A DNA stretch of 64,000 bases from Paraburkholderia sp. BL21I4N1 (GTDB taxonomy: Bacteria > Pseudomonadota > Gammaproteobacteria > Burkholderiales > Burkholderiaceae), in contig NZ_PVEN01000014.1 of NCBI RefSeq assembly GCF_002973525.1, forward strand, positions 124,001-188,000, read 5' to 3'. The notes under the pieces were generated by a model. That model saw only the letters and a program-made list of their open reading frames with translations. It did not search any database and was not told where the DNA came from. Shown here piece after piece: positions 40,754 through 49,884 of the stretch (position 1 is its first letter; the number at the start of each line of letters is the position of its first letter). The position numbers and the translations under genes were made by a program.

Positions 40754-42676
40754 ATGGATATCTACAGCAGTTTCGCGACCCGCTTCGAGAAAACGCGAGA
40801 AGATGAGCTCTCGCTCGAGGAGTATCTCGCGCTCTGCAAAGACAATCCCGCCGCGTACGCCACGGCTGGCGAACGCATGTTGACGGCAATCGGAGAACCG
40901 GAACAGATCGACACTCGCAACGATCCGCGCATGTCGCGAATCTTCGCGAACAAGGTCATCAAGGTATACCCCGCATTCCGTGAGTTCTACGGAATGGAAG
41001 AGGTGATCGAGCAGGTGGTCGCCTACTTCCGGCACTCGGCCCAGGGGCTCGAGGAAAAGAAGCAGATCTTGTATCTGTTGGGTCCGGTCGGCGGCGGCAA
41101 ATCGTCGATCGCGGAACGCCTGAAACAGCTCATGGAACGCGTGCCGTTCTATTCGATCAAGGGCTCGCCCGTCAACGAGTCGCCTCTCGGTCTGTTCGAC
41201 TACGAGGAAGACGGTCCGATCCTCGAAGAACAATATGGCATTCCACGCCGCTACCTGAAAAGCATTCTGAGTCCGTGGGCGGTGAAGCGCCTGCACGAAT
41301 ACAACGGCGACATCCGCAAGTTCAAGGTGGTGCGCCGCTACCCGTCGATCCTTCGTCAGATCGGTATCGCCAAGACCGAGCCGGGCGACGAAAACAACCA
41401 GGACATTTCGTCGCTGGTCGGCAAGGTCGACATCCGCAAGCTCGAACAGTACGCCCAAGACGACGCGGACGCGTACAGCTACTCCGGCGGCCTGTGTCTC
41501 GCCAATCAGGGGCTGCTCGAGTTCGTCGAAATGTTCAAGGCGCCGATCAAGGTCCTGCACCCGTTGCTGACCGCCACCCAGGAAGGCAACTTCAAGGGCA
41601 CGGAAGGGTTCGGTGCGATTCCGTTCGACGGCGTGATCCTCGCGCACTCGAACGAGTCGGAATGGAAGGCGTTCCGCAACAATCGCAACAACGAAGCACT
41701 GCTCGACCGGATCTTCGTCGTGAAGGTGCCGTACTGCCTGCGCTACGGTGAAGAGGTCAAGATCTACGAGAAGCTGCTGCGCAATTCGTCGCTGGCGAAT
41801 GCGGTCTGCGCGCCGGGCACGTTGAAGATGATGGCGCAGATGTCGGTGCTCACGCGCCTGCAGGAGCCGGAGAATTCGAGCCTGTTCTCGAAGATGCAGG
41901 TGTATGACGGCGAGAATCTGAAGGACACCGACCCGAAGGCCAAGTCGTACCAGGAGTACCGCGATTTCGCGGGCGTGGACGAAGGCATGACCGGTGTGTC
42001 GACCCGCTTCGCGTTCAAGATCATGTCGCGCGTGTTCAACTTCGATTCGACCGAAGTCGCGGCCAATCCGGTGCATCTGATGTACGTGCTCGAACAGCAG
42101 ATCGAGCGCGAGCAGTTCCCGCCGGAAACCGAACAGAAGTATCTGTCGTTCATCAAGGACGTGCTCGCGTCGCGCTATGCCGAGTTCATCGGCAAGGAGA
42201 TTCAGACCGCGTACCTGGAGTCGTATTCCGAGTATGGTCAGAACATCTTCGATCGCTATGTGACGTACGCGGACTTCTGGATTCAGGATCAGGAGTTCCG
42301 CGACCACGACACCGGCGAGAGCTTCGATCGCGCGGCATTGAACGCCGAGCTGGAGAAGATCGAGAAACCCGCGGGCATCAGCAACCCGAAGGACTTCCGC
42401 AACGAGATCGTGAATTTCGTGCTGCGTGCGCGTGCTGCGAATGCGGGGAAGAATCCCGCGTGGATCAGTTACGAGAAGCTGCGCGTCGTGATCGAAAAGA
42501 AGATGTTCTCGAACACGGAAGAGCTGTTGCCGGTGATCTCGTTCAACGCCAAGGGCTCGGCGGAAGAGCAACGCAAGCACGAAGACTTCGTCAATCGCAT
42601 GGTGACGAAGGGCTATACGCCGAAACAGGTGCGCTTGCTGTGTGACTGGTATCTGCGTGTGCGCAAGTCGTCATGA
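40754..42676 (+). CDS. prkA: PrkA family serine protein kinase
   Basis: A 640-aa cytoplasmic protein (YeaG in E. coli). The N-terminal AAA-like domain has Walker A LLGPVGGGKSSIAERL at about residues 108-122 and the LANQGLLEFVEMFKAP segment. The C-terminal part is the PrkA kinase-like domain (YGQNIFDRYVTYADFWIQDQEFRD). Length matches the family. GAGGAGGT lies seven bases before the ATG. It heads the prkA-yeaH-spoVR operon tied to stationary phase, nitrogen starvation and stress in enterobacteria. Confidence 0.95.
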   Translation: MDIYSSFATRFEKTREDELSLEEYLALCKDNPAAYATAGERMLTAIGEPEQIDTRNDPRMSRIFANKVIKVYPAFREFYGMEEVIEQVVAYFRHSAQGLEEKKQILYLLGPVGGGKSSIAERLKQLMERVPFYSIKGSPVNESPLGLFDYEEDGPILEEQYGIPRRYLKSILSPWAVKRLHEYNGDIRKFKVVRRYPSILRQIGIAKTEPGDENNQDISSLVGKVDIRKLEQYAQDDADAYSYSGGLCLANQGLLEFVEMFKAPIKVLHPLLTATQEGNFKGTEGFGAIPFDGVILAHSNESEWKAFRNNRNNEALLDRIFVVKVPYCLRYGEEVKIYEKLLRNSSLANAVCAPGTLKMMAQMSVLTRLQEPENSSLFSKMQVYDGENLKDTDPKAKSYQEYRDFAGVDEGMTGVSTRFAFKIMSRVFNFDSTEVAANPVHLMYVLEQQIEREQFPPETEQKYLSFIKDVLASRYAEFIGKEIQTAYLESYSEYGQNIFDRYVTYADFWIQDQEFRDHDTGESFDRAALNAELEKIEKPAGISNPKDFRNEIVNFVLRARAANAGKNPAWISYEKLRVVIEKKMFSNTEELLPVISFNAKGSAEEQRKHEDFVNRMVTKGYTPKQVRLLCDWYLRVRKSS

Positions 42677-42804
42677 AATGCACCGCGTGCCGCCCGCGTG
42701 GTCCGACCGCGCGGGCACCCTGCGAGGCGCAAGCTGCATGGACATAGCGTTGCATCGTGCAGCGTGCGTCTCGCGCACCGGAAATTAGTGCGGGGTGTGG
42801 GGAA

Positions 42805-42878
42805 GGCGTCGGCGCTGAGCGCCAACGCCGATCGACATGCTCTGCATGGGGCGGGAGTCGGCGCTAAAGCGCCAACTC
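42805..42878 (+). repeat. Two matched hairpins in the prkA-yeaH spacer
   Basis: Unit one (42805-42829) is GGCGT.GGCGCT/AGCGCC.ACGCC; unit two (42855-42878) is GAGT.GGCGCT/AGCGCC.ACTC. The core is shared while the outer pairs differ yet still pair. A small CATGC/GCATG hairpin lies between (42836-42848). They sit 22 bp ahead of the yeaH start and may be a processing, stability or translation-control element. Confidence 0.65.
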
Positions 42879-42900
42879 TCGCCGACAAGGGAGACCGGGC

Positions 42901-44172
42901 GTGCTTCATCAAATCATCGACCGCAGGTTAGCTGGCAAAAACAAGAGCATTGCGAATCGCGAGCGGTTTTTGCGTCGCGTCAAGAACTACATCCGTCGCG
43001 CCGTTTCGGAAGCGGTGCGCGACCGCAGCATCAAAGACATTCAGAACACCCAGAGCATCACGATCCCGCGCAAGGATATTGCGGAGCCGTCGTTCCGGCA
43101 TGGTCCCGGCGGCAAGCGGGAGATGGTGCACCCGGGTAACGCCGACTACATTCGCGGCGACAAGATCCAGCGTCCGCAGGGCGGCGGCGGTGGGGGCGGC
43201 GGCAATCAGGCCAGCAACGAAGGCGAGGGGCAGGACGACTTCGTGTTCGAACTGAGCCGCGAAGAATTCATGCAGTATTTCTTCGACGATCTCGAACTGC
43301 CGCGACTCGTCAAAACCCACCTGATGGCCGTACCGACGTGGAAAAGCATCCGCGCGGGCTGGGCCGCGGAAGGCACGCCGAACAATATCGACGTGGTCCG
43401 TTCGCTGCGCAGCGCGCTCGGCCGCCGCATCGCGCTCGGGGCACCGCTCGTCAACCAGTTGCATGAGATGGAACGGCAACTGGAAGTCATGAAGGCCGAC
43501 CCCGACGACCGTCGCGAAGAGATCAAACTGCTCGAAGAGGAAATTCATCATTTGCGCGGGCGCATCTGGCGGATTCCGTTTATCGATCCGTTCGATCTGC
43601 GCTATGTGAATCGCGTGAAGCAGCCCACGCCGTCCAGCCAGGCCGTGATGTTCTGTCTGATGGATGTGTCCGGCTCGATGGACGAGCAGCGCAAAGACCT
43701 CGCCAAGCGCTTCTTCATCCTGCTGTATCTGTTCCTCAAGCGAAACTACGAGAAGATCGAGGTGGTGTTCATTCGCCATCACACGCGCGCCGAGGAGGTC
43801 GACGAAGACACGTTCTTCCATTCGACCGAAAGCGGCGGCACGGTCGTGTCGAGCGCGCTGGAACTGATGCAGAAGGTAATGGACGAGCGCTACTCGCCGA
43901 CTGAATGGAATATTTACGGCGCCCAGGCGTCGGACGGCGACAACTGGACCGACGATTCGCCCAAGTGCCGCAAGATACTGTCGGATGACATCCTGGAGAA
44001 GGTGCGCTATTTTGCGTATATTCAGGTGACACCCGAAGAGCAGAACCTGTGGCTCGAATATGCGCAGTTAGCGTTGAGCCAGCCGCACATGGCGATGAAG
44101 AAGGTCGAAACCGCGGCTGACATTTATCCGGTGTTTCGTGAGTTGTTTGAAAAGCAGGTGGCGTCGTCGTGA
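42901..44172 (+). CDS. yeaH: YeaH/YhbH family protein (DUF444) with VWA-like domain
   Basis: A 423-aa cytoplasmic protein. The basic N-terminus (LHQIIDRRLAGKNKSIANRERF) and a poly-Gly stretch (about residues 94-101) are typical of YeaH. The C-terminal von Willebrand A-like domain has the MIDAS motif MDVSGSMDEQRKD at residues 254-266. The start is GTG with AGGGAG upstream. It is paired with PrkA across bacteria and may be its partner or substrate. Its stop overlaps a GTG that could extend spoVR. Confidence 0.93.
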   Translation: MLHQIIDRRLAGKNKSIANRERFLRRVKNYIRRAVSEAVRDRSIKDIQNTQSITIPRKDIAEPSFRHGPGGKREMVHPGNADYIRGDKIQRPQGGGGGGGGNQASNEGEGQDDFVFELSREEFMQYFFDDLELPRLVKTHLMAVPTWKSIRAGWAAEGTPNNIDVVRSLRSALGRRIALGAPLVNQLHEMERQLEVMKADPDDRREEIKLLEEEIHHLRGRIWRIPFIDPFDLRYVNRVKQPTPSSQAVMFCLMDVSGSMDEQRKDLAKRFFILLYLFLKRNYEKIEVVFIRHHTRAEEVDEDTFFHSTESGGTVVSSALELMQKVMDERYSPTEWNIYGAQASDGDNWTDDSPKCRKILSDDILEKVRYFAYIQVTPEEQNLWLEYAQLALSQPHMAMKKVETAADIYPVFRELFEKQVASS

Positions 44173-44366
44173 CGTCGAAGCACCTGCACAACGAAGCGCG
44201 CGGCGATCAGCCGGTGCGCGGGAAAGGCGTGCCGCAGCAGCCATCGTCGGGGCATGCCGAGGCAGCAGCGCAGCCGCCGGGCTCCGCCGCTGCTGGAGCA
44301 GCAGTCGACACCGCTGCAGCACGGGGACACACCGGAACGCCCACTGAGGGGCAAAGGGAAGTCCGT

Positions 44367-45890
44367 ATGAACGTAGCCGATAGACGGCCTCTGCCGTGCC
44401 CGTCCGACTGGACCTTCGAATTGATCGAAGAGTACGACTCGCATATTGCCCGTGTTGCAGAGCAATATGAACTCGACGTGTATCCGATCCAGCTCGAACT
44501 CATCAGCGCCGAACAGATGATGGACGCCTACGCGTCCGTCGGCATGCCGGTGAACTACCGTCACTGGTCGTTCGGCAAACACTTTCTCTCCACCGAAAAA
44601 AGCTACCGTCGCGGGCAGATGGGGCTGGCGTACGAGATCGTCATCAATTCGAACCCTTGCATCGCGTATCTGATGGAAGAGAACACGATGACGATGCAGG
44701 CGCTCGTCATCGCGCATGCGGCCTACGGGCACAACTCGTTCTTCAAGGGCAACTATCTGTTCAAGCTCTGGACGGATGCGCATGCCATTATCGACTACCT
44801 CGTCTACGCGAAGAATTACATTGCCGAATGCGAGGAGCGTTTTGGGCTCGATCGGGTCGAGGAGTTGCTCGACTCGTGCCACGCGTTGATGAATTACGGC
44901 GTGGACCGTTACAAGCGGCCGCAGAAGCTGTCGCTGGAGAAGGAATTCGCCGCGCGCCGCGAACGCGAGGCGTATCTGCAGTCGCAGGTCAATGAACTGT
45001 GGCGCACCTTGCCGACCCGGCATACACCGTTGCCGGAGGAAATCGAGGAGCGCTATCCGCCCGAGCCGCAGGAAAACCTGCTGTATTTCGCCGAGAAAAA
45101 CGCACCGCTGCTGGAGCCGTGGGAGCGGGAAGTGATCCGCATCGTGCGCAAGGTCGGGCAGTATTTCTATCCGCAACGGCAGACCCAGGTCATGAACGAA
45201 GGCTGGGCGACGTTCTGGCATTACACGTTGCTCAACACTATGTACGCGCAGGGCAAGCTGGAAGACGGCTTCATGATGGAGTTTCTCCATTCGCACAGCA
45301 ACGTGGTCTACCAGCCGCCGGTCACGAAGCAGTATTACAGCGGCATCAACCCGTACGCGCTCGGTTTTTCGATGATGAGCGACATTCGGCGGATCTGCGA
45401 AGCGCCCACCGAAGAAGACCGCCGCTGGTTTCCCGAGCTCGCGGGCAGTCCGTGGCTGCCGGCCATGCACTACGCGATGCGCAATTTCAAGGACGAGAGT
45501 TTCGTCGCGCAGTATCTGTCGCCGCATCTGATCCGGGAAATGCGCCTGTTCTCGGTGCTCGACGACGACATGCGCGATTCGCTCGAAGTCTCGGCGATTC
45601 ATGACGACAGCGGCTATCAGTACGTGCGTCAGGCGTTGTCGCGGCAGTACGACATGCATCACCGGGAGCCGAATATTCAGGTGTGGGCGGTCAACACGCG
45701 CGGCGACCGGAGTTTGACGCTGCGGCACTTCATGAGCGACAACCGGCATCTGTCGGGGGATAGCGAGGAAGTGCTCAAGCACATGGCGCGGCTGTGGCAA
45801 TTCGACGTTTATCTGGAGAGCGTCGACGAAAACGGCACGGTGCGTAAGCGCTACGAGTGCCGTTATGTGCCGCCGGCGGTGCGGGTGTGA
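44367..45890 (+). CDS. SpoVR family protein (YcgB-like)
   Basis: A 507-aa cytoplasmic protein (E. coli YcgB is about 510). It opens LPCPSDWTFELIEEYDSHIARVAEQYELDVYP and has VMNEGWATFWHYTLLNTMY, the conserved HExxH-like region of the family. I use the ATG at 44367 with AGGGAAG upstream, which gives the usual length. A GTG at 44169 overlapping the yeaH stop would add 66 low-complexity residues. Function is unknown; third gene of the stress operon. A terminator follows. Confidence 0.92.
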   Translation: MNVADRRPLPCPSDWTFELIEEYDSHIARVAEQYELDVYPIQLELISAEQMMDAYASVGMPVNYRHWSFGKHFLSTEKSYRRGQMGLAYEIVINSNPCIAYLMEENTMTMQALVIAHAAYGHNSFFKGNYLFKLWTDAHAIIDYLVYAKNYIAECEERFGLDRVEELLDSCHALMNYGVDRYKRPQKLSLEKEFAARREREAYLQSQVNELWRTLPTRHTPLPEEIEERYPPEPQENLLYFAEKNAPLLEPWEREVIRIVRKVGQYFYPQRQTQVMNEGWATFWHYTLLNTMYAQGKLEDGFMMEFLHSHSNVVYQPPVTKQYYSGINPYALGFSMMSDIRRICEAPTEEDRRWFPELAGSPWLPAMHYAMRNFKDESFVAQYLSPHLIREMRLFSVLDDDMRDSLEVSAIHDDSGYQYVRQALSRQYDMHHREPNIQVWAVNTRGDRSLTLRHFMSDNRHLSGDSEEVLKHMARLWQFDVYLESVDENGTVRKRYECRYVPPAVRV

Positions 45891-45918
45891 TGGTGTGTCA
45901 CTGAGGGTTGCTGAAAAC

Positions 45919-45944
45919 AAAGCCAGCTTTCGAGCTGGCTTTTT
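45919..45944 (+). terminator. Rho-independent terminator of the prkA operon
   Basis: AAAGCCAGCT and AGCTGGCTTT pair around TTCG, followed by TT. Stem of 10 bp, 29 bp after the spoVR stop. Confidence 0.85.
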
Positions 45945-46115
45945 CGTTGAGTGGCGGCGACTTTGTCGCCGGGCATTCCCTACCTGACAAACGCCCATCT
46001 TCCCCTTGCATTTCTGTAAAATTCGCGCACGCACGCGATGAGCACCTCGCCACGCGCGTTGTGAAGGCGGCGCCACGACCGCCACTTCCGCTTACAGACA
46101 AGGAAAGACAACAGC

Positions 46116-47420
46116 ATGACCGACCTGACCGACCAAACCGTGGCCTCGGCTCACGACACCCGTCGCCGCATCCTCGCGATCGTGGGCGCTTCATCGGGCA
46201 ATCTCGTCGAGTGGTTCGACTTTTACGTGTACTCGTTCTGCGCGCTGTACTTCGCGCCGGCGTTCTTCCCGAGCGGCAACACCACCACCCAGTTGCTCAA
46301 CACCGCGGGGGTGTTCGCCGCGGGCTTTCTGATGCGGCCGATCGGCGGCTGGTTCTTCGGTCGCCTCGCCGACAAGCGCGGCCGCCGCACCGCCATGATG
46401 GTGTCGGTGTTCATGATGTGCGGCGGCTCGCTGGTGATCGCCGTGCTGCCCACCTATGCGCAGATCGGCGCGCTGGCGCCGGCCTTGCTGCTGGTGGCGC
46501 GCCTGTTCCAGGGCTTGTCGGTCGGGGGCGAATACGGCACCAGCGCGACCTATATGAGTGAGGTCGCGCTAAAAGGCCGGCGCGGGTTCTTCGCGTCGTT
46601 CCAGTACGTCACGCTGATCGGCGGCCAGTTGTGCGCGCTGCTGGTGCTGGTGATCCTGCAACAAACGCTGTCCACCGACGAACTGAAGGCGTGGGGCTGG
46701 CGCGTGCCGTTCGTGATCGGCGCGCTGGCGGCGCTGGTCGCGCTGTACCTGCGTAAATCGCTCGAGGAAACCACCACCGCCGCCACGCGTCAGCGCAAGG
46801 AAGCGGGCACGCTGCGCGGCTTGTGGCTGCACAAGGGTGCCTTCATGACGGTGCTTGGCTTCACGGCCGGCGGCTCGCTGATCTTCTACACGTTCACCAC
46901 GTATATGCAGAAGTACCTGGTCAACACGGCCGGCATGCACGCAAAAACCGCCAGCAATGTGATGACAGCGGCGCTGTTCGTCTACATGCTGATGCAGCCC
47001 GCGTTCGGCGCATTGTCGGACCGGATCGGCCGGCGTCGTTCCATGCTGTTCTTCGGCTTCTTCGCGACCCTCGGCACGGTGCCGTTGTTGCATGCGCTGA
47101 AAGACGTGACGAGCCCGTACGCGGCGTTCGGGCTGGTCGTGGTGGCATTGGCGATCGTCAGTTTTTATACGTCGATCAGCGGCCTCATCAAGGCCGAGAT
47201 GTTCCCGCCGGAAGTGCGCGCGCTCGGCGTCGGGCTGTCGTACGCGGTGGCCAATGCGATCTTCGGCGGCTCGGCGGAATATGTGGCGCTGTGGCTGAAG
47301 TCGATCGGCAGCGAAACGGCCTTCTTCTGGTACGTCACCGCGTTGTGCGCGATCGCCGGGATTGTTTCGCTGCGTATGCGCGATCCGTCGAAAGAAGGGT
47401 TTTTGCGGCACGAGCCGTGA
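46116..47420 (+). CDS. MFS metabolite:H+ symporter, KgtP-like
   Basis: A 434-aa permease of the MHS family with 12 predicted membrane segments. Signatures are GNLVEWFDFYVYSF at TM1, FGRLADKRGRRTAMM in loop 2-3, ARLFQGLSVGGEYGTSATYMSE, and SDRIGRRRSML. KgtP (2-oxoglutarate) and similar dicarboxylate carriers share these. AAGGAAA precedes the ATG. Its substrate is likely an organic acid but is not fixed by context. Confidence 0.9.
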   Translation: MTDLTDQTVASAHDTRRRILAIVGASSGNLVEWFDFYVYSFCALYFAPAFFPSGNTTTQLLNTAGVFAAGFLMRPIGGWFFGRLADKRGRRTAMMVSVFMMCGGSLVIAVLPTYAQIGALAPALLLVARLFQGLSVGGEYGTSATYMSEVALKGRRGFFASFQYVTLIGGQLCALLVLVILQQTLSTDELKAWGWRVPFVIGALAALVALYLRKSLEETTTAATRQRKEAGTLRGLWLHKGAFMTVLGFTAGGSLIFYTFTTYMQKYLVNTAGMHAKTASNVMTAALFVYMLMQPAFGALSDRIGRRRSMLFFGFFATLGTVPLLHALKDVTSPYAAFGLVVVALAIVSFYTSISGLIKAEMFPPEVRALGVGLSYAVANAIFGGSAEYVALWLKSIGSETAFFWYVTALCAIAGIVSLRMRDPSKEGFLRHEP

Positions 47421-47456
47421 GCCACCTTGCCGCGAACCTGACGTAGCGCCGCGCGC

Positions 47457-47678
47457 TCAGGCCACCACGATATCCGTGCCCAACGCATGCAGCAGATCGC
47501 GCAGCGCCTCGGCCTGCGCCATCTTCGCGTCGCTGCGCAAATGGATCTGCAGCGCTCGTCCCGCAATGCCGTCGACGGGATGCGCGAGCCATAGCTCCAC
47601 GGCGAGCCCCAAACCTTCCGGCTGGTTGACGGCGACCGGCTCGATCACACGCGGCTTGAAACAGGCACTGTCGGACAT
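47457..47678 (-). CDS. Small hypothetical protein
   Basis: A 73-aa soluble protein with a strand-rich centre (LGLAVELWLAHPVDG; RALQIHLRSD) and a helical end (KMAQAEALRDLLHALG). A very good ribosome site, GAGGTGATC, lies four bases before the ATG, which is the main support. No family recognised. It is convergent with the MFS gene, 36 bp away. Confidence 0.6.
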   Translation of the reverse strand: MSDSACFKPRVIEPVAVNQPEGLGLAVELWLAHPVDGIAGRALQIHLRSDAKMAQAEALRDLLHALGTDIVVA

Positions 47679-47754
47679 GGCGGATCACCTCGGTTGATGA
47701 TGATGGTTCGGGTTCATCGTAATCAACGCGGCGTGCCATACCAAGCAACGAATA

Positions 47755-47792
47755 CGCGTTTGCTAAGCAGAGGATGCTTAGCAGAAAACGCG
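47755..47792. terminator. Long hairpin downstream of the glycosyltransferase gene
   Basis: TGCTAAGCA and TGCTTAGCA form a perfect 9-bp stem around a 5-base loop. An outer CGCGTT/AACGCG extends it past a 3-base bulge. It lies 37 bp past the glycosyltransferase stop. Confidence 0.55.
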
Positions 47793-47828
47793 CTGACCAA
47801 CGGGCCGACTAGCGCCCGCCAGCCAGCC

Positions 47829-48908
47829 TCACACCGGTTCGGAGCGGTCCGCGACCAGTTCGGAAACGAGTTCCTTTACCGCGGCCACGGGTTCGGCGGC
47901 CACGGCGGGCGCCGCCGCCACCGCTGCGACCGCCGCCGCCGCGACAGCCCGTGGCCGCATGCTGAATCCCGCGCGCGCGAGCATCGCAAGATGGTAATAA
48001 AACCGCTTGCTCAACCCATAACGGTAGGCGAACAGATGTCCGAACAGGATCTTCAGACCCGCCCGTATCTGACGATTGCGCGCGTGCACCGACACCACGA
48101 TCGGCGCGAGACGACGCAGCGCCAGCTTGCGTGACGGCTCCAGCGAGGGCGGCAAGGACAGCGCCTTGACGAACGCGTACGCGCTCACCGTCGCGGCGAC
48201 CGTCGTGCCGCGCGTGCTGTGCGAGATCGACGTCGCCGTCTTGCGATACACCGACACATAGTCGTGCAGATAGAACACTTCGCGCGCCGCGAGGCACAAC
48301 TCGGCGCCGAACACGAAATCGCAGCACATGCCGTGCTGTTCCGAATAACCGATGCGCTTCACCAGTTGCGCGTCCGCCATCCAGCCGTTGTTCGGGAACA
48401 TCTGGATCAAACCGGTTCTGCCGGGTAACGGCTGCAGACCTTCGGCGTCGGCGGTACGACGGAAATCGATATTCAATTGCCGGCTGGCGTCGAAATCGAT
48501 CGCGCCCGCATGGTCGGCTTCGTATTGATCGCCGAACGCGGCATCGAGTTGCGGATGCTGTTTCCATAGCGACACGAGTTTCTCGACGCCGTCCGTGGTG
48601 AGCAGGTCGTCGTCGTGAATCAGCAGGATCTTGTCGCCCGTCGCGCGCTCGAACAGACTCGCGACGTTACGCGCCTGGCCAAGCGGCGGCCGGTTCAGCG
48701 TATAACGCACACGCGGCTCGTCGCGATAACGCGCTTCGATCAACTGTTCGGTGCGTGTGTCGTTCGAATCGTCGCCAATCACGATGTCCAGATTGCCGTA
48801 GCTTTGCGCGAGGCAGGAATCGATGCACTGCACCACCAGCTCAGGGCGGCGGCAGGTGGGTAGGCAGATAGAGACGAGAGGAAGAGGGGAGCCTGATGAG
48901 ATGGACAT
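47829..48908 (-). CDS. Glycosyltransferase family 2 protein
   Basis: A 359-aa GT-A fold enzyme. It starts PLVSICLPTCRRPELVVQCIDSCLAQSYGNLDIVIGDDSND, the GT2 nucleotide-sugar site, and has the acidic metal motif LLIHDDDLLTTDGV (Asp99-101). NNGWMADAQLVKRIGYSEQHGMCCDFVFGAELCLA follows as the acceptor part. The C-terminus is an Ala/Val repeat (AVAAAAVAAVAAAPAVAAEP) of low complexity. There is no membrane anchor. No polysaccharide cluster is near, so the acceptor is unknown. Confidence 0.9.
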   Translation of the reverse strand: MSISSGSPLPLVSICLPTCRRPELVVQCIDSCLAQSYGNLDIVIGDDSNDTRTEQLIEARYRDEPRVRYTLNRPPLGQARNVASLFERATGDKILLIHDDDLLTTDGVEKLVSLWKQHPQLDAAFGDQYEADHAGAIDFDASRQLNIDFRRTADAEGLQPLPGRTGLIQMFPNNGWMADAQLVKRIGYSEQHGMCCDFVFGAELCLAAREVFYLHDYVSVYRKTATSISHSTRGTTVAATVSAYAFVKALSLPPSLEPSRKLALRRLAPIVVSVHARNRQIRAGLKILFGHLFAYRYGLSKRFYYHLAMLARAGFSMRPRAVAAAAVAAVAAAPAVAAEPVAAVKELVSELVADRSEPV

Positions 48909-49123
48909 GATGGACGTCGCCGTTGTTATTCAGTAAGGGGCGGCAGCCGATTCGCCTGGCGCGCTCAGCGTTGCTGGCAGAAAAATAGTCCATCACGGCG
49001 AAAAAATAATCGGTAAAAATTAGGAAGAAATGTTTGGCTTATGAAAGCGCGTGTTAGGGAAAAATTCATGCGGCTTTGCCGGCAGAATGCAGCAAAGCCG
49101 CCCGCAGCTTGATGCGAAATATT

Positions 49124-49303
49124 TCAACTCACTGACGGTTCGCCCTCGCCGGGTTTTTTTCCGGGACGGTCGGCCGGCGACTGGTCGCGATCCTGATCGC
49201 CGCGCTCGGGGAGCTTGCTCTTCTCGTTATCGCTATGCACGGCAGGTTGCGGATGCTCGATATCGGCCGGTTTATCGTTGGCGTGCTCCTGGGTTGCACT
49301 CAT
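49124..49303 (-). CDS. Small hydrophilic hypothetical protein
   Basis: A 59-aa protein, almost wholly polar (Asp, Glu, Lys, Pro, Gln) and probably disordered: SATQEHANDKPADIEHPQP and PADRPGKKPGEGEPSVS. AGGAGA lies six bases before the ATG. I recognise no family. Composition resembles small stress-type hydrophilic proteins, but that is only an impression. Confidence 0.5.
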   Translation of the reverse strand: MSATQEHANDKPADIEHPQPAVHSDNEKSKLPERGDQDRDQSPADRPGKKPGEGEPSVS

Positions 49304-49540
49304 GGCTCTCTCCTGGGTTGGAAAACACCCTCCATGCAGCAAGCCGCAGACCCGGCGCTTTTTGATGCCATCTACGCGCAGTGCAAACGCGGGATTTTCA
49401 ATGCGAACTGATTCGGTATCCGTATGAGGTGCGGTGCATCAAACGACGTGGAAAAGCCGCCGCCACGACCGACAAAAGCCTTGACCGTCGAGGGCAGAAA
49501 GCGCACCGTGGGGAAGTTCGACCCGCCCGAGGAGCACAAC

Positions 49541-49792
49541 ATGAAACTCAACTTCCCGAATCCGAGTCGCAGCTACGACGCGAGCCATCATTGCGTCAAT
49601 TTCTGGGGATACGACAACGCACGCGAGATCGCCTTCGCGGTGAACGACTCGGTGATTTCGAATCTAAGCCCCGAGGCCGGTTCCGACGAGCGGGCTGTAT
49701 TGGCGGCCTTCGATCTGCATCGCGAGCAGATCCTGATGCTGGCGCGCGGCGTGTATGTCGCCGGGCCGCAAACGCGCTACACGATTTCCTGA
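49541..49792 (+). CDS. DUF1488 family protein
   Basis: An 83-aa soluble protein. It begins MKLNFPNPSRSYDASHHCVNF and continues with GYDNAREIAFAVNDSVIS, the pattern of DUF1488 (FPN.SRSYD ... F.G.D...EI.F.V). The second half is helical (DERAVLAAFDLHREQILMLA). GAGGAG precedes the ATG at 49541. Function unknown for the family. Confidence 0.8.
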   Translation: MKLNFPNPSRSYDASHHCVNFWGYDNAREIAFAVNDSVISNLSPEAGSDERAVLAAFDLHREQILMLARGVYVAGPQTRYTIS

Positions 49793-49884
49793 TGGATTGA
49801 GCGGGCTGGCTAGCGAGCGGTAACGCCCGGCGCGTCCGATCGGACTCGCCACGCGCCGACTCGCCATGCGCCGACCGCCGAAGC

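Noticed and set aside
40436..42580. 714-codon open frame antisense to prkA
   Set aside because: It has an Arg/Leu/His-biased product without motifs, while prkA on the other strand is highly conserved.
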